Below, in pieces: positions 56,192 to 64,000 of a stretch of DNA of 64,000 nucleotides. The position numbers and the translations under genes are program-made. Within the stretch, counting starts at the first letter, position 1. Each line of letters opens with the position of its first letter. The stretch is taken from positions 1,922,001 to 1,986,000 of the forward strand of contig OY763407.1 in the NCBI GenBank assembly GCA_963667425.1, given 5' to 3'. The notes beneath the pieces were generated by a model that worked only from the letters and a program-made list of their open reading frames with translations, was not told where the DNA came from and ran no database searches. The stretch comes from G963667425 sp963667425 [NCBI: bacterium]. Its GTDB lineage: Bacteria > UBP6 > UBA1177.

Positions 56192-57609
56192 TAGTTTGCT
56201 CCCTTGGTTTTCTTGGATTTGTCTTCTTTTGCCTTTTTTTCAGATTCCGTAACAAAATCAAATCCTATAGAAAAATCATTTTTCCCTTTTATATTTCTGA
56301 TTTGCCCCTTATTGAGGTTTTTAACATTTTTGTGTGCTTCAAGATTTTCAACCATCTTATTGAAATCTTCAAGTTTGTCACAGTTTCCTACGAACCTTAC
56401 CTTTCCATCTTTAAAAGAAAACTCTCTTATTTCAATTGAACTTTCTTCAAAAGTCAGAAGCGGAAAAAGTTCTTCCATAACGTAAAGAGATGAATAAGGA
56501 TAAACTTTTTTCTTTTCGTTAATTTCATCACCTTTAATTGTTTTCTCCATCACAGACACAGCCTGCCTCAGACTGGGATATTCTTTTCCAAGAATTTCTT
56601 TGGTCAGAGTTTTTGTTCTACTGTCAAGTTTTTCTATTTCACTATTCACGTTGGATATTTTTATCTGCATAGAAATTATAAAAATGATAAAAGCGGAAAA
56701 AAGCATTATGGAAACAGCTATCATTTTCCTCTTGTAAAATTCAAAACCGCCTTTATACGCAAATTCATCTTTTGCAAAATTTGCTATTGCACCTTTTTCT
56801 ATTGCTGACGGCATTTCTGCAAGAACATCAGAAAGGAAAATGGTCTTTGCTTCTTTTAAAGATGTTTTTAAATAACTTTCAATGGCTGATGGAATCAATG
56901 CTGTAATAAAAAAGAGCGCTGGTTTGCCTGAGAAAAAATCTGAATATGTTGAAACAGTGTTTTCAATAACGCTATCTATACTTTTTTTGATCAGAATTTC
57001 TTCTTCCGAACTGCTTTCAGCATCTATTTTTCCCAAAGAACCAAGCCAATCCTTATATTCCGCATCATCTGAAATCCTTGATATGCTTCTAAGTTCAATT
57101 TCCTTTACACCATCTCCTGCAACTATCTGGGATTTGTCATCAAGCATTGCGGAATAATCATCTCCAATAATTACAGATTTTTCTCTTTCACCTGAAGAGA
57201 TAAATTCATGTTCAGGAATAATACTTCTTATTTTAGAACTGTGGTTTATGAAGCGGTCAACAATTTCAGCAACATCGCTTTTTTTGACAATATACACTGT
57301 AACCTGTCCGTTTTCCTGCTGTTTTATATCAAAAATTATTTCCGCAGTTTTAAAATGCGTTATAGTTTCTATATCCTGCTCTATTATCATTTCAAGCTGA
57401 TTTTTTTTAACAACAGGATACTGCTTTATAAAATATAAAACTTTTGATGCCGGAAAAAGTATGTCAATAAAATCGAACTCTTTTAAAAAATCTTCAAGAC
57501 CGGCAAAATCAATTTCTTTTGAACCTAGAAAAGAGACTTTATTATAATCTTTTTCAAACTTATAAAAAACAGCCGAACTTTCACCCATCCTGCATGAAGC
57601 GTATTTCAT
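56191..57609 (-). CDS. gspL: Type II secretion protein GspL
   Basis: 472 residues. The cytosolic actin-like (PilM-type) domain runs to about 285; it recruits the GspE ATPase. A membrane helix follows (about 293-315, AVSIMLFSAFIIFIISMQIK), then a coiled segment and a periplasmic ferredoxin-like domain (REFSFKDGKVRFVGNCDKLE). Ends in a Lys-rich tail. 9 nt after gspK, 1-nt overlap with gspM. Confidence 0.87.
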   Translation of the reverse strand: MKYASCRMGESSAVFYKFEKDYNKVSFLGSKEIDFAGLEDFLKEFDFIDILFPASKVLYFIKQYPVVKKNQLEMIIEQDIETITHFKTAEIIFDIKQQENGQVTVYIVKKSDVAEIVDRFINHSSKIRSIIPEHEFISSGEREKSVIIGDDYSAMLDDKSQIVAGDGVKEIELRSISRISDDAEYKDWLGSLGKIDAESSSEEEILIKKSIDSVIENTVSTYSDFFSGKPALFFITALIPSAIESYLKTSLKEAKTIFLSDVLAEMPSAIEKGAIANFAKDEFAYKGGFEFYKRKMIAVSIMLFSAFIIFIISMQIKISNVNSEIEKLDSRTKTLTKEILGKEYPSLRQAVSVMEKTIKGDEINEKKKVYPYSSLYVMEELFPLLTFEESSIEIREFSFKDGKVRFVGNCDKLEDFNKMVENLEAHKNVKNLNKGQIRNIKGKNDFSIGFDFVTESEKKAKEDKSKKTKGAN

Positions 57610-57618
57610 CTAAACCTC

Positions 57619-58788
57619 TTACTGTTCACGGTAATAATATAGGTTACCTTCTCTATCAACAACCATTTCAATGGTACTTACGACACCATCTTTTTCTCCT
57701 GTAGAGACAATTTTGTAAATTGAACCCTTAACCTCAAGTATATTTTTAACATTACTGTTTAATGTAATTCCTTCTTTAGATACAACGGAAATAAAATTAT
57801 CAACATTTGTAAAACCAGTTTTGGCTCTTTCTGCAAGAACTTTTCCCATAAGTTCTCTCATAGCATCTTCATTTGAGAAAATAGACAGACTTTTATCTTC
57901 AGCATAAGCTCTGATAATAGCTTCAAGCATTTGATAATCTGCTTTGACAATGTTTATCTTACCAGTGGAATAAATAGTTATATAAGGATAAAGTATCTTA
58001 TATATAACATTGTTTACACCATAAACCATATAAAGCTCATCCAGCGTATCCAATCTTGCATTTTTTAATTTATATGAAGGAATAAAATCATCATAAAGAG
58101 GAGAATCTCCGCCAGCCATATCGATCCAGTCCTTTATATTAGCAATAAGTTCTTCTCTTGATACAAATTCTTTTCTATCTGTTCCTTCAACAAACACAAA
58201 ATCATAAATATCATCACTAATCATGCTTTGAAGAATAGAAACAATTGAATCAGACATACTTGAATCGAGCATATTGAGATTTATTTTCCCATCTTCATTT
58301 GCAAATGCCAAACTGAAATCGCCGGGAAATTCAAAGAAAGGATCACCTTCATCTTCCTTCTTAACAGCAGCAGAACCTTCACCGCCTTTTTCTCCAGAGC
58401 TTTTCTCTTCAGCCTCTTCTTTTTTATAAATATCTGTAATATCCGCAAAAGGTCCGGCTGCTGTAAATTCTCTAAGTATTGCTGTATCAAAAGGAACTAT
58501 ATCCCAAATTTCAAAAGAGGCTGCACTATCACCCAAAAACTGTTTAAGAGAAGTTTCAAGCTGCTTCTGAAGGTCAAACACGACAACTGCAAAGTTAGCT
58601 CCTGACTGAGCGAGAGCTCTGGCTTCAGCTTTTTTCTTGTACTGCATAGCAAGTTCATATTCGACTTTGGCATTGCTGTTCATATCAAAAGCTATTGGGA
58701 GCATTATAGCTATCATAACTATGACAATAAGCATTGCAATTCCTCTGTTCGAATTGATATTTTTAAACCATAAAAGCAGTTTCTTCAT
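57619..58788 (-). CDS. gspK: Type II secretion minor pseudopilin GspK
   Basis: 389 residues. Pseudopilus tip subunit. The N-terminal leader ends in NSNRG, then IAMLIVIVMIAIMLPIAFDM; the position-5 residue is not Glu, as is typical of GspK. The large helical insert has VEGTDRKEFVSREELIANIK and DWIDMAGGDSPLYDD, close to the family's helix-hairpin region. An acidic Glu/Lys insert occurs near 120-150. 1-nt overlap with gspJ. Confidence 0.92.
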   Translation of the reverse strand: MKKLLLWFKNINSNRGIAMLIVIVMIAIMLPIAFDMNSNAKVEYELAMQYKKKAEARALAQSGANFAVVVFDLQKQLETSLKQFLGDSAASFEIWDIVPFDTAILREFTAAGPFADITDIYKKEEAEEKSSGEKGGEGSAAVKKEDEGDPFFEFPGDFSLAFANEDGKINLNMLDSSMSDSIVSILQSMISDDIYDFVFVEGTDRKEFVSREELIANIKDWIDMAGGDSPLYDDFIPSYKLKNARLDTLDELYMVYGVNNVIYKILYPYITIYSTGKINIVKADYQMLEAIIRAYAEDKSLSIFSNEDAMRELMGKVLAERAKTGFTNVDNFISVVSKEGITLNSNVKNILEVKGSIYKIVSTGEKDGVVSTIEMVVDREGNLYYYREQ

Positions 58789-59441
58789 TAAAAAGTCAAA
58801 GGCCTCTTCATTTTTATATTAAAAACAGTCTCAATTTTAAGCGGCTTTGTATCGCCATCTGTCTCAGGCATTTCCAAAGTAAGTTTTATTTTTGGAGGAA
58901 GCGAGTTTGAGTAATCCATAGATTCACTATTCCATAAAGGTCGCCAATCTTTATCTGTTTCATTCCAGTATTCAAAAACAATTTTTTCAAAACCTTTAAG
59001 TAGGGGAAAAGTCTGTCCGCCTTTCTCAGGGTCACCGTCAACCCACGAACTTTCACGCCTGTAAAGAACGTTTACTCCATCTTCCTCTTCTCCATAGTAT
59101 TCAATTTCTGTCTGACTGCATTCCTTAACATTTTCCTGCATCTTTATGTGATTAAAAGAAGTAAATGTAACATGTGTCACCGGTTCGTCTTCTTCAGATT
59201 TAAAGATTGTTTTATGCGTAATTTCAGGAACACCCTGATGGGTTGTTAAAAACGCATTTTCCATATCTTTTCTGATAAGTTCAACCGTGAAAAATATCTT
59301 TCTTATCCCGTTTAAGCGCTCTTTTGTTCTCGATTTTCCAGTAAGAATATTTGAAAATGAAAAATATACAGAAGAAATTATTACAGCAGTAACTGTCATT
59401 GCGATAAGGACTTCAAGTACTGTAAAACCTTTGTTTTTCAT
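58788..59441 (-). CDS. gspJ: Type II secretion minor pseudopilin GspJ
   Basis: 217 residues. The prepilin leader MKNKG is followed by FTVLEVLIAMTVTAVIISSV, with Glu at position 5. The C-terminal part ETEIEYYGEE-like strands and FEKIVFEYWNETDKDWRPLW fit GspJ of the tip complex. 7 nt after gspI. Confidence 0.92.
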   Translation of the reverse strand: MKNKGFTVLEVLIAMTVTAVIISSVYFSFSNILTGKSRTKERLNGIRKIFFTVELIRKDMENAFLTTHQGVPEITHKTIFKSEEDEPVTHVTFTSFNHIKMQENVKECSQTEIEYYGEEEDGVNVLYRRESSWVDGDPEKGGQTFPLLKGFEKIVFEYWNETDKDWRPLWNSESMDYSNSLPPKIKLTLEMPETDGDTKPLKIETVFNIKMKRPLTF

Positions 59442-59448
59442 AATTCTT

Positions 59449-60072
59449 TTATTTTCCCATTTTTAAAGGAGTGTTTTTTAACATAGGAGAAGGACCTCTT
59501 GTTTTTGATGCAGAGTTTGAAGAAGATGTACCAGTTGTTGAAGTTGAAATAGATCTTGAACTTTGAGAGAAATCTGTAACTGTTCCTGGAACATTTATGA
59601 ATTTTGTAAGCTCAACTTTTTCAGATTCTTTAACCCCTTCTCCCCACATTATTTTTACAGTAAGCTTTCTGACTCTTACCTTAAAAAAATCTTCAATCAT
59701 AGGCTGCACCATAGAAAGAGTGCTTGCAGCCTCAGTCATTTCATCATTAACATCATCAGCTTCAGAACCGACATTAAGATCCGGCATAGGCATATAAACT
59801 TTCTTTATGCTGTAATACCATCTGAAACCTTCATAAAGATTATCTTCAAAATCACCTTCTTCTTCCTTATCCATAGTAGGAATACCATTTTTATCTATTT
59901 CAACATCAACATCATGCATTTTAAGCCATGCGAGCTCTGTTCCCTGATAAATTTTCTCAACTTTTTCAGAGTAACGATAGCTGTACATCACTATTCTACT
60001 TATAGAAACTAACGTTCCTGCAAGAATAACTATTGCAATAACAGCTTCGAGAAGAGTAAAACCTTTTCTCAT
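59449..60072 (-). CDS. gspI: Type II secretion minor pseudopilin GspI
   Basis: 207 residues, longer than the usual 120-150. Leader MRKG, then FTLLEAVIAIVILAGTLVSI with Glu 5; YQGTELAWLKMHDVD matches the GspI helix. The extra length is a middle insert and a Ser/Thr-rich C-terminus (about 170-200, SSRSISTSTTGTSSSNSASK). 4-nt overlap with gspH. Confidence 0.87.
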   Translation of the reverse strand: MRKGFTLLEAVIAIVILAGTLVSISRIVMYSYRYSEKVEKIYQGTELAWLKMHDVDVEIDKNGIPTMDKEEEGDFEDNLYEGFRWYYSIKKVYMPMPDLNVGSEADDVNDEMTEAASTLSMVQPMIEDFFKVRVRKLTVKIMWGEGVKESEKVELTKFINVPGTVTDFSQSSRSISTSTTGTSSSNSASKTRGPSPMLKNTPLKMGK

Positions 60073-60920
60073 TTTCCCTCCACATCTTCCGAGTATTCAA
60101 ACATTTTCTTGAAATCTCCAAGATCTTCGGGAATATCGCCTCTTGTTATTTTTGTATCTGCAAAAAAATCACTTTCTATATAAAACAGCGGATCACCATC
60201 TTCTTCAGCAATTGAAAGATAGAAAGGGGTTACTCTGCCTGTTGGAAAGATATAAATTACTGATTGAGCAAGTGTTTTTCTTTTAAGTTTTGCAAGCTCT
60301 TCTTCAGAAAGTTCTTCTTCATTTACATCTTCCTGAGATTCCAATAGCTCTTCTCTTATAAGAGGAACCGGCGTACTGTAAGTAAAAAATTTATCCCAGA
60401 CAAGACCGGAAGGAAGTGTCATCTTTTTTGATTCAGGATTATATTCCGGTAGTAAAACCTCTTTTATACTTTTTTGCGGAGGAACAAAATTTTCCCAATT
60501 ATAATAGTCATTCATCTCATCAGATTCAGATGCTTTTGTTTTCATGATATCATAAAAAGTGTTTGCACCAAGATGCGAACCATCACCTTCAAAAGTGTCA
60601 CTTTTATCTTCTATATCTTCAAGAAGTTTTTCATTACGCTTTAAAACTTTTTCAATATCATCACCGGGAATTAATGAAAAAGGAGTTTCAGTACTTTCGG
60701 CATAATATTCGCCATTTTTTATATCTACTATAATTCTGATATATTTCTGTTCTCTTATAGACTTAAGGAACATTTTTTTCAGCAAAATATTGAAGTTACC
60801 AAGTTCAGCACTGGCTCTTGATTTAGTAATGTTCATGACGCTAGGCACAGCAACACCAAGCAATAGTGCCACCAAGGCCATAGCCACAAGCATTTCTATC
60901 ATCGTAAACCCCTTTTTCAC
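60069..60920 (-). CDS. gspH: Type II secretion minor pseudopilin GspH, long form
   Basis: 283 residues, while GspH is usually 150-200. Leader MKKG, then FTMIEMLVAMALVALLLGVA with Glu 5. The GspH-like C-terminus (QSVIYIFPTGRVTPFYLSIA) is present. The extra length is an insert near 85-205, rich in Asp, Glu and Ser. The gene sits between gspG (16 nt) and gspI in the usual place. Confidence 0.86.
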   Translation of the reverse strand: MKKGFTMIEMLVAMALVALLLGVAVPSVMNITKSRASAELGNFNILLKKMFLKSIREQKYIRIIVDIKNGEYYAESTETPFSLIPGDDIEKVLKRNEKLLEDIEDKSDTFEGDGSHLGANTFYDIMKTKASESDEMNDYYNWENFVPPQKSIKEVLLPEYNPESKKMTLPSGLVWDKFFTYSTPVPLIREELLESQEDVNEEELSEEELAKLKRKTLAQSVIYIFPTGRVTPFYLSIAEEDGDPLFYIESDFFADTKITRGDIPEDLGDFKKMFEYSEDVEGK

Positions 60921-60936
60921 AAAGAACTCCCTTTAA

Positions 60937-61377
60937 TTACTCTTCTTCTTCGTTTTCCCAGTTTGCAATATCATCACCGCCACCTTCTTTTCCATCCGGT
61001 CCAAAAGAATAGAGATCGTAACCATCTTCACCGTTTGAACCTGGAAAAATATAGATATAGCTGTTTTTCCATGGATCTAAAGGGACTTTTTTCCCATCAA
61101 GAATCTTTTCTTTTACAAGAGAATCAAGTCCTTCTTCTCCGGCAGGATATTTACCTTTTTCGCTCTTATAAAGATCAAGAGCATTCCCAAGAGTTTTTAT
61201 ATCCATATTAGCCTGTTTGATCTTAGATTTTTCAAGCTGTTTCATAAGACCAATACCGACACCGCCCATAACAACAGCAAGAATTGTTATGGCAATCATA
61301 ATTTCCATAAGAGAAAAACCTTTTTCATTTCTTTTTTCCGAAAAAAGTTCTTTTAAGAAATTCTTAATAAAATTCAT
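60937..61377 (-). CDS. gspG: Type II secretion major pseudopilin GspG
   Basis: 146 residues. The main subunit of the pseudopilus. A long leader of about 20 residues ends RNEKG, then FSLMEIMIAITILAVVMGGV with Glu 5. The signature DLYKSEKGKYPAGEEGLDSL and PLDPWKNSYIYIFPG is followed by the Ca2+-site region DGYDLYSFGPDGKEGGGDDI. The tail is acidic. GGAGG lies 6 nt before the ATG. Confidence 0.96.
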   Translation of the reverse strand: MNFIKNFLKELFSEKRNEKGFSLMEIMIAITILAVVMGGVGIGLMKQLEKSKIKQANMDIKTLGNALDLYKSEKGKYPAGEEGLDSLVKEKILDGKKVPLDPWKNSYIYIFPGSNGEDGYDLYSFGPDGKEGGGDDIANWENEEEE

Positions 61378-61390
61378 TGTTTCCTCCGTT

Positions 61391-62620
61391 TTATCCTATA
61401 GATTCATTAATTTTAAAAATAGGCACAATAATTGAGAAAATTATAAAACCAATAACCAGTCCAAGTGTCGCAAGCATTATAGGCTCTATCATTGAAGTGA
61501 GTCTTTCAAGAGTATAGCGAACCTCTTTCTCATAAGAATCTGCTAATGTCTCAAGCATTGATTCAAGTTCACCGCTCTGCTCTCCAATACTTATCATACT
61601 TATAACTATCGGAGGGAATTCTCCAGACCTTTTAAGAGGAACCGAAATGGATTCACCCTCTTTTATATTTTCTTTTGCAACAGCAATAGCAGTTTCAAGA
61701 ACTTTGTTTCCAACAACTTTTTTAACTATGTCAAGTGCTTTAAGAATAGGAACACCGGCATTTAAAAGAGTTGCAAGTGTTTTTGCAAAACGGGAAATAG
61801 CTATCATTCTATTAATTCTGCCGAAAATCTTTACATTTATAAGAAACTTATCCCATCTGAAAAGACCTTTTTCCGTTTTTATGTAACGTTTAAAAGAAAT
61901 AAAGCCTCCGACAGCAACTATAATAACAAGCCACCAGTAATTAGAAAAGAATGAACTTAAACCTATCATAAATTTTGTCTGTATAGGCAGTTCCATATCC
62001 ATGGAATCAAACATTTCGGAAAGTTTCGGAACAACGACAATAAACATTATAGAAATAACAATTATTGACATGACAAGCAGAATAATAGGATAAGTCATGG
62101 CAGAACGAACTCTGTTTTTAAGGTCCAGCTGCGATTCAAGAAAATCGGCAAGTCTCAAAAGAACTTTGTCTAATGCACCACTTTCTTCACCTGCTGCTAT
62201 CATATTGCAGTAAAGATCAGAAAATGTATCAGGAAAATCCTTGGCACTTCTTGAAAAGCTGTAACCTTCCTGAATTTTGTTTTTAACAAGCATCATCGTT
62301 TCTTTAAGATATGCATTCTGCTGTTGTTCTGCAACTGCTCCAAGCGCTTCAACAAGCGGAATACTTGCCTTCTGAAGTGTTGCGAGAAGTCTTGTCATGG
62401 AAGCGACTTCATCTAAAGAAGCTTTTTTTGAACGGAGAGAAAGAAGCATTTTAAGATTTGTAAGATCAAAAGCATCTTTTGATGATTTTTCCTTTATATC
62501 CGAAACAAAAAGTCCTTCTGACTGAAGTTTCATTTTCAAAGTATTTCTACTCTCACTTTCAGTAATACCTTTTATCTCTTTTCCGCTTTTATCAACTACT
62601 TTATATGAAAAAAGAGGCAT
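61391..62620 (-). CDS. gspF: Type II secretion inner-membrane protein GspF
   Basis: 409 residues. Two GspF repeats (about 70-195 and 270-400) with three membrane segments; it transmits the motion from GspE to the pseudopilus. Blocks: FPDTFSDLYCNMIAAGEESG and FPPIVISMISIGEQSGELES. 1-nt overlap with gspE (TAATG). Confidence 0.96.
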   Translation of the reverse strand: MPLFSYKVVDKSGKEIKGITESESRNTLKMKLQSEGLFVSDIKEKSSKDAFDLTNLKMLLSLRSKKASLDEVASMTRLLATLQKASIPLVEALGAVAEQQQNAYLKETMMLVKNKIQEGYSFSRSAKDFPDTFSDLYCNMIAAGEESGALDKVLLRLADFLESQLDLKNRVRSAMTYPIILLVMSIIVISIMFIVVVPKLSEMFDSMDMELPIQTKFMIGLSSFFSNYWWLVIIVAVGGFISFKRYIKTEKGLFRWDKFLINVKIFGRINRMIAISRFAKTLATLLNAGVPILKALDIVKKVVGNKVLETAIAVAKENIKEGESISVPLKRSGEFPPIVISMISIGEQSGELESMLETLADSYEKEVRYTLERLTSMIEPIMLATLGLVIGFIIFSIIVPIFKINESIG

Positions 62621-64000
62621 TATGAATCCTCCTGAGTAACACGAAGAATTTCATCAGGTGATGTTATTCCTTTTACCGCTTTTAAAGCACCATCTTCTCT
62701 TAAAGTCAGCATTCCATTTGAAGAAGCTATTTTCTTTATTTCAGAAGAACTGCTTCTGTTTACAACAGCACGTCTCATTTCATCATCTATTTTTATAAGC
62801 TCAAAAATACCTGTTCGTCCCTGATAACCTATACCTCGACACAAATCACACCCTTCGGCACGATAAAAAATATGAGATTCATATTCTTGCGGATCCAGAC
62901 CCAAATCCTCAAGTATAGCAGGTTCAGGATGATATGGTTTTTTACAGTGGGGACACAGTATTCTTACAAGTCGTTGCGCAAGAACACCAACAATAGTTGA
63001 TGTCAGAAGAAATGGCTCAACACCCATATCAGTAAGCCTTGTAAAAACAGAAGGAGCATCATTTGTGTGTATAGTGCTCAAAACAAGGTGACCTGTAAGT
63101 GCAGCCTGTATTGCTATGTCAGCTGTATCTTTATCTCTGATTTCTCCAACCATTATAATATCAGGATCCTGACGAAGAATAGATCTTAAACCATGAGCAA
63201 AAGTAAGCCCTATTTTACTGTTTATATGAATCTGATTTATACCTTTAAGCTGAATTTCAACAGGATCTTCTTCTGTTATGATTTTTACATCAGGAGAATT
63301 TATTTCTGTTAAAGCGGAATAAAGAGTTGTCGTTTTTCCACTTCCGGTAGGACCGCAGACAAGAAATATTCCATGCTTTTTATTTATCAGCTCTCTCATT
63401 GTTTTAAGATCTCTGGATGTAAAGCCTGAAGCATCAAGAGAAAGTTTCTGTGATTTTTTATCCAGAATTCTGAGTACTACAGACTCGCCATGAGTAGAAG
63501 GAAGAGTTGAAAGTCTTAAATCTATATCATTTCCGGCAATCCTTACTTTGATATTACCATCCTGAGGAAGTCTTTTTTCAGAAATATTAAGTTTACCCAT
63601 AATTTTAAGCCTTGTAATAAGACCCGCCTGAGCAGCTTTAGGAACTCTCTGAAAAACATTAAGTTTGCCATCTTTTCTGAATCTGACCAGAACTTCATCT
63701 TCAAAACTTTCAAAATGAATATCACTTACTCTGTCTTTTGCAGCTCTGGCAATAGTATTATTGACAAAACGGATAATTGGAGCTTCATCATTACTGTCAA
63801 TAAGATCAGGAATTGATGTATCATCTTCGGCAGACATTTCCTTAAATTCTTCTGCATTAAGACCTTTGTCTGCAGTTTCGACACGACTATAGAGATTGTT
63901 AATGATATCCATTATCTTAATATCATTTACAAGAAAAGGAACCGCTGTTTTTCCATAAATAAGATAAAGCTGATTAAAAAGAAGAGAAATCTCATTGCTG
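62620..64000 (-). CDS. gspE: Type II secretion ATPase GspE, 5' end cut by window edge
   Basis: The frame is open through 64000, so the N-terminal domain is only partly seen; about 459 residues are visible. An ATG at 63912 would give 430 residues, but the reading frame before it still looks GspE-like (LLFNQLYLIYGKTAV), so the start lies outside. Walker A is GPTGSGKTTT, the Asp box is EDPVEIQLKGINQIHINSKI, Walker B is IIMVGEIRDKDTADIAIQAA, and the C-terminal zinc finger is CPHC, then CDLCRGIGYQGR. It powers pseudopilus extension. GspC and GspD are not in the window. Confidence 0.95.
   Translation of the reverse strand, partial: SNEISLLFNQLYLIYGKTAVPFLVNDIKIMDIINNLYSRVETADKGLNAEEFKEMSAEDDTSIPDLIDSNDEAPIIRFVNNTIARAAKDRVSDIHFESFEDEVLVRFRKDGKLNVFQRVPKAAQAGLITRLKIMGKLNISEKRLPQDGNIKVRIAGNDIDLRLSTLPSTHGESVVLRILDKKSQKLSLDASGFTSRDLKTMRELINKKHGIFLVCGPTGSGKTTTLYSALTEINSPDVKIITEEDPVEIQLKGINQIHINSKIGLTFAHGLRSILRQDPDIIMVGEIRDKDTADIAIQAALTGHLVLSTIHTNDAPSVFTRLTDMGVEPFLLTSTIVGVLAQRLVRILCPHCKKPYHPEPAILEDLGLDPQEYESHIFYRAEGCDLCRGIGYQGRTGIFELIKIDDEMRRAVVNRSSSSEIKKIASSNGMLTLREDGALKAVKGITSPDEILRVTQEDS

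Overview
The window is AT-rich (roughly one third GC by eye) and comes from a Gram-negative bacterium of deltaproteobacterial type. A Myxococcota-like lineage is my best guess, and it is an inference. It rests on four things: a type II secretion operon in the order gspE-F-G-H-I-J-K-L-M-N, including the gspN form seen in Deltaproteobacteria; an outer-membrane beta-barrel that resembles the myxobacterial OMP family, next to giant TPR proteins; many lipoproteins with Asp/Glu/Thr-rich linkers and Cys-rich knots; and an RCC1-repeat lipoprotein. I found no tRNA, rRNA, CRISPR array, phage or insertion sequence.

Layout. 1-7088 (minus): a beta-barrel protein and three TPR proteins, two of them lipoproteins, in one tight operon that resembles parts of the Myxococcus Glt/Agl envelope machinery. 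7351-16340: a GT39-type glycosyltransferase behind a perfect consensus promoter, an RluA-type pseudouridine synthase, an Asp/Glu-rich lipoprotein, an OPT transporter, a 14-repeat RCC1 lipoprotein, and a non-coding array of 21-bp units arranged in a 105-bp higher-order period. 16349-18610 (minus): DUF192, MATE and DUF3332 genes. 18819-23878 (plus): a membrane-anchored TPR-like protein, Hsp20, Lon, ThiL and a DUF1566-like lipoprotein in one operon. 23890-33017: a HAD phosphatase, a MoxR ATPase, a UbiA-family enzyme, two unknown envelope proteins, MgtE, two paralogous Cys-rich lipoproteins with a C2-like C-terminus, and a small exported protein.

33086-51218 (minus) is a merged str-S10-spc-alpha operon of 32 genes, from rpsL to rplQ. 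It has a good promoter in front of rpsL and a bidirectional terminator after rplQ. It lacks rpmD, adk and map at their usual places, and eight genes start with TTG or GTG, most behind strong Shine-Dalgarno sequences. 51802-54240 (plus) is a hybrid histidine kinase with two receiver domains and an Hpt domain. 54235-64000 (minus) is the type II secretion operon; gspE runs off the right edge, and a small NTF2-like lipoprotein is coupled to its end.

The best candidates for something undescribed are the TPR/barrel cluster, the 21-bp array, the pair of C2-like lipoproteins and the heavy use of TTG starts in ribosomal protein genes. Otherwise the gene content is mostly core housekeeping plus secretion and envelope functions.
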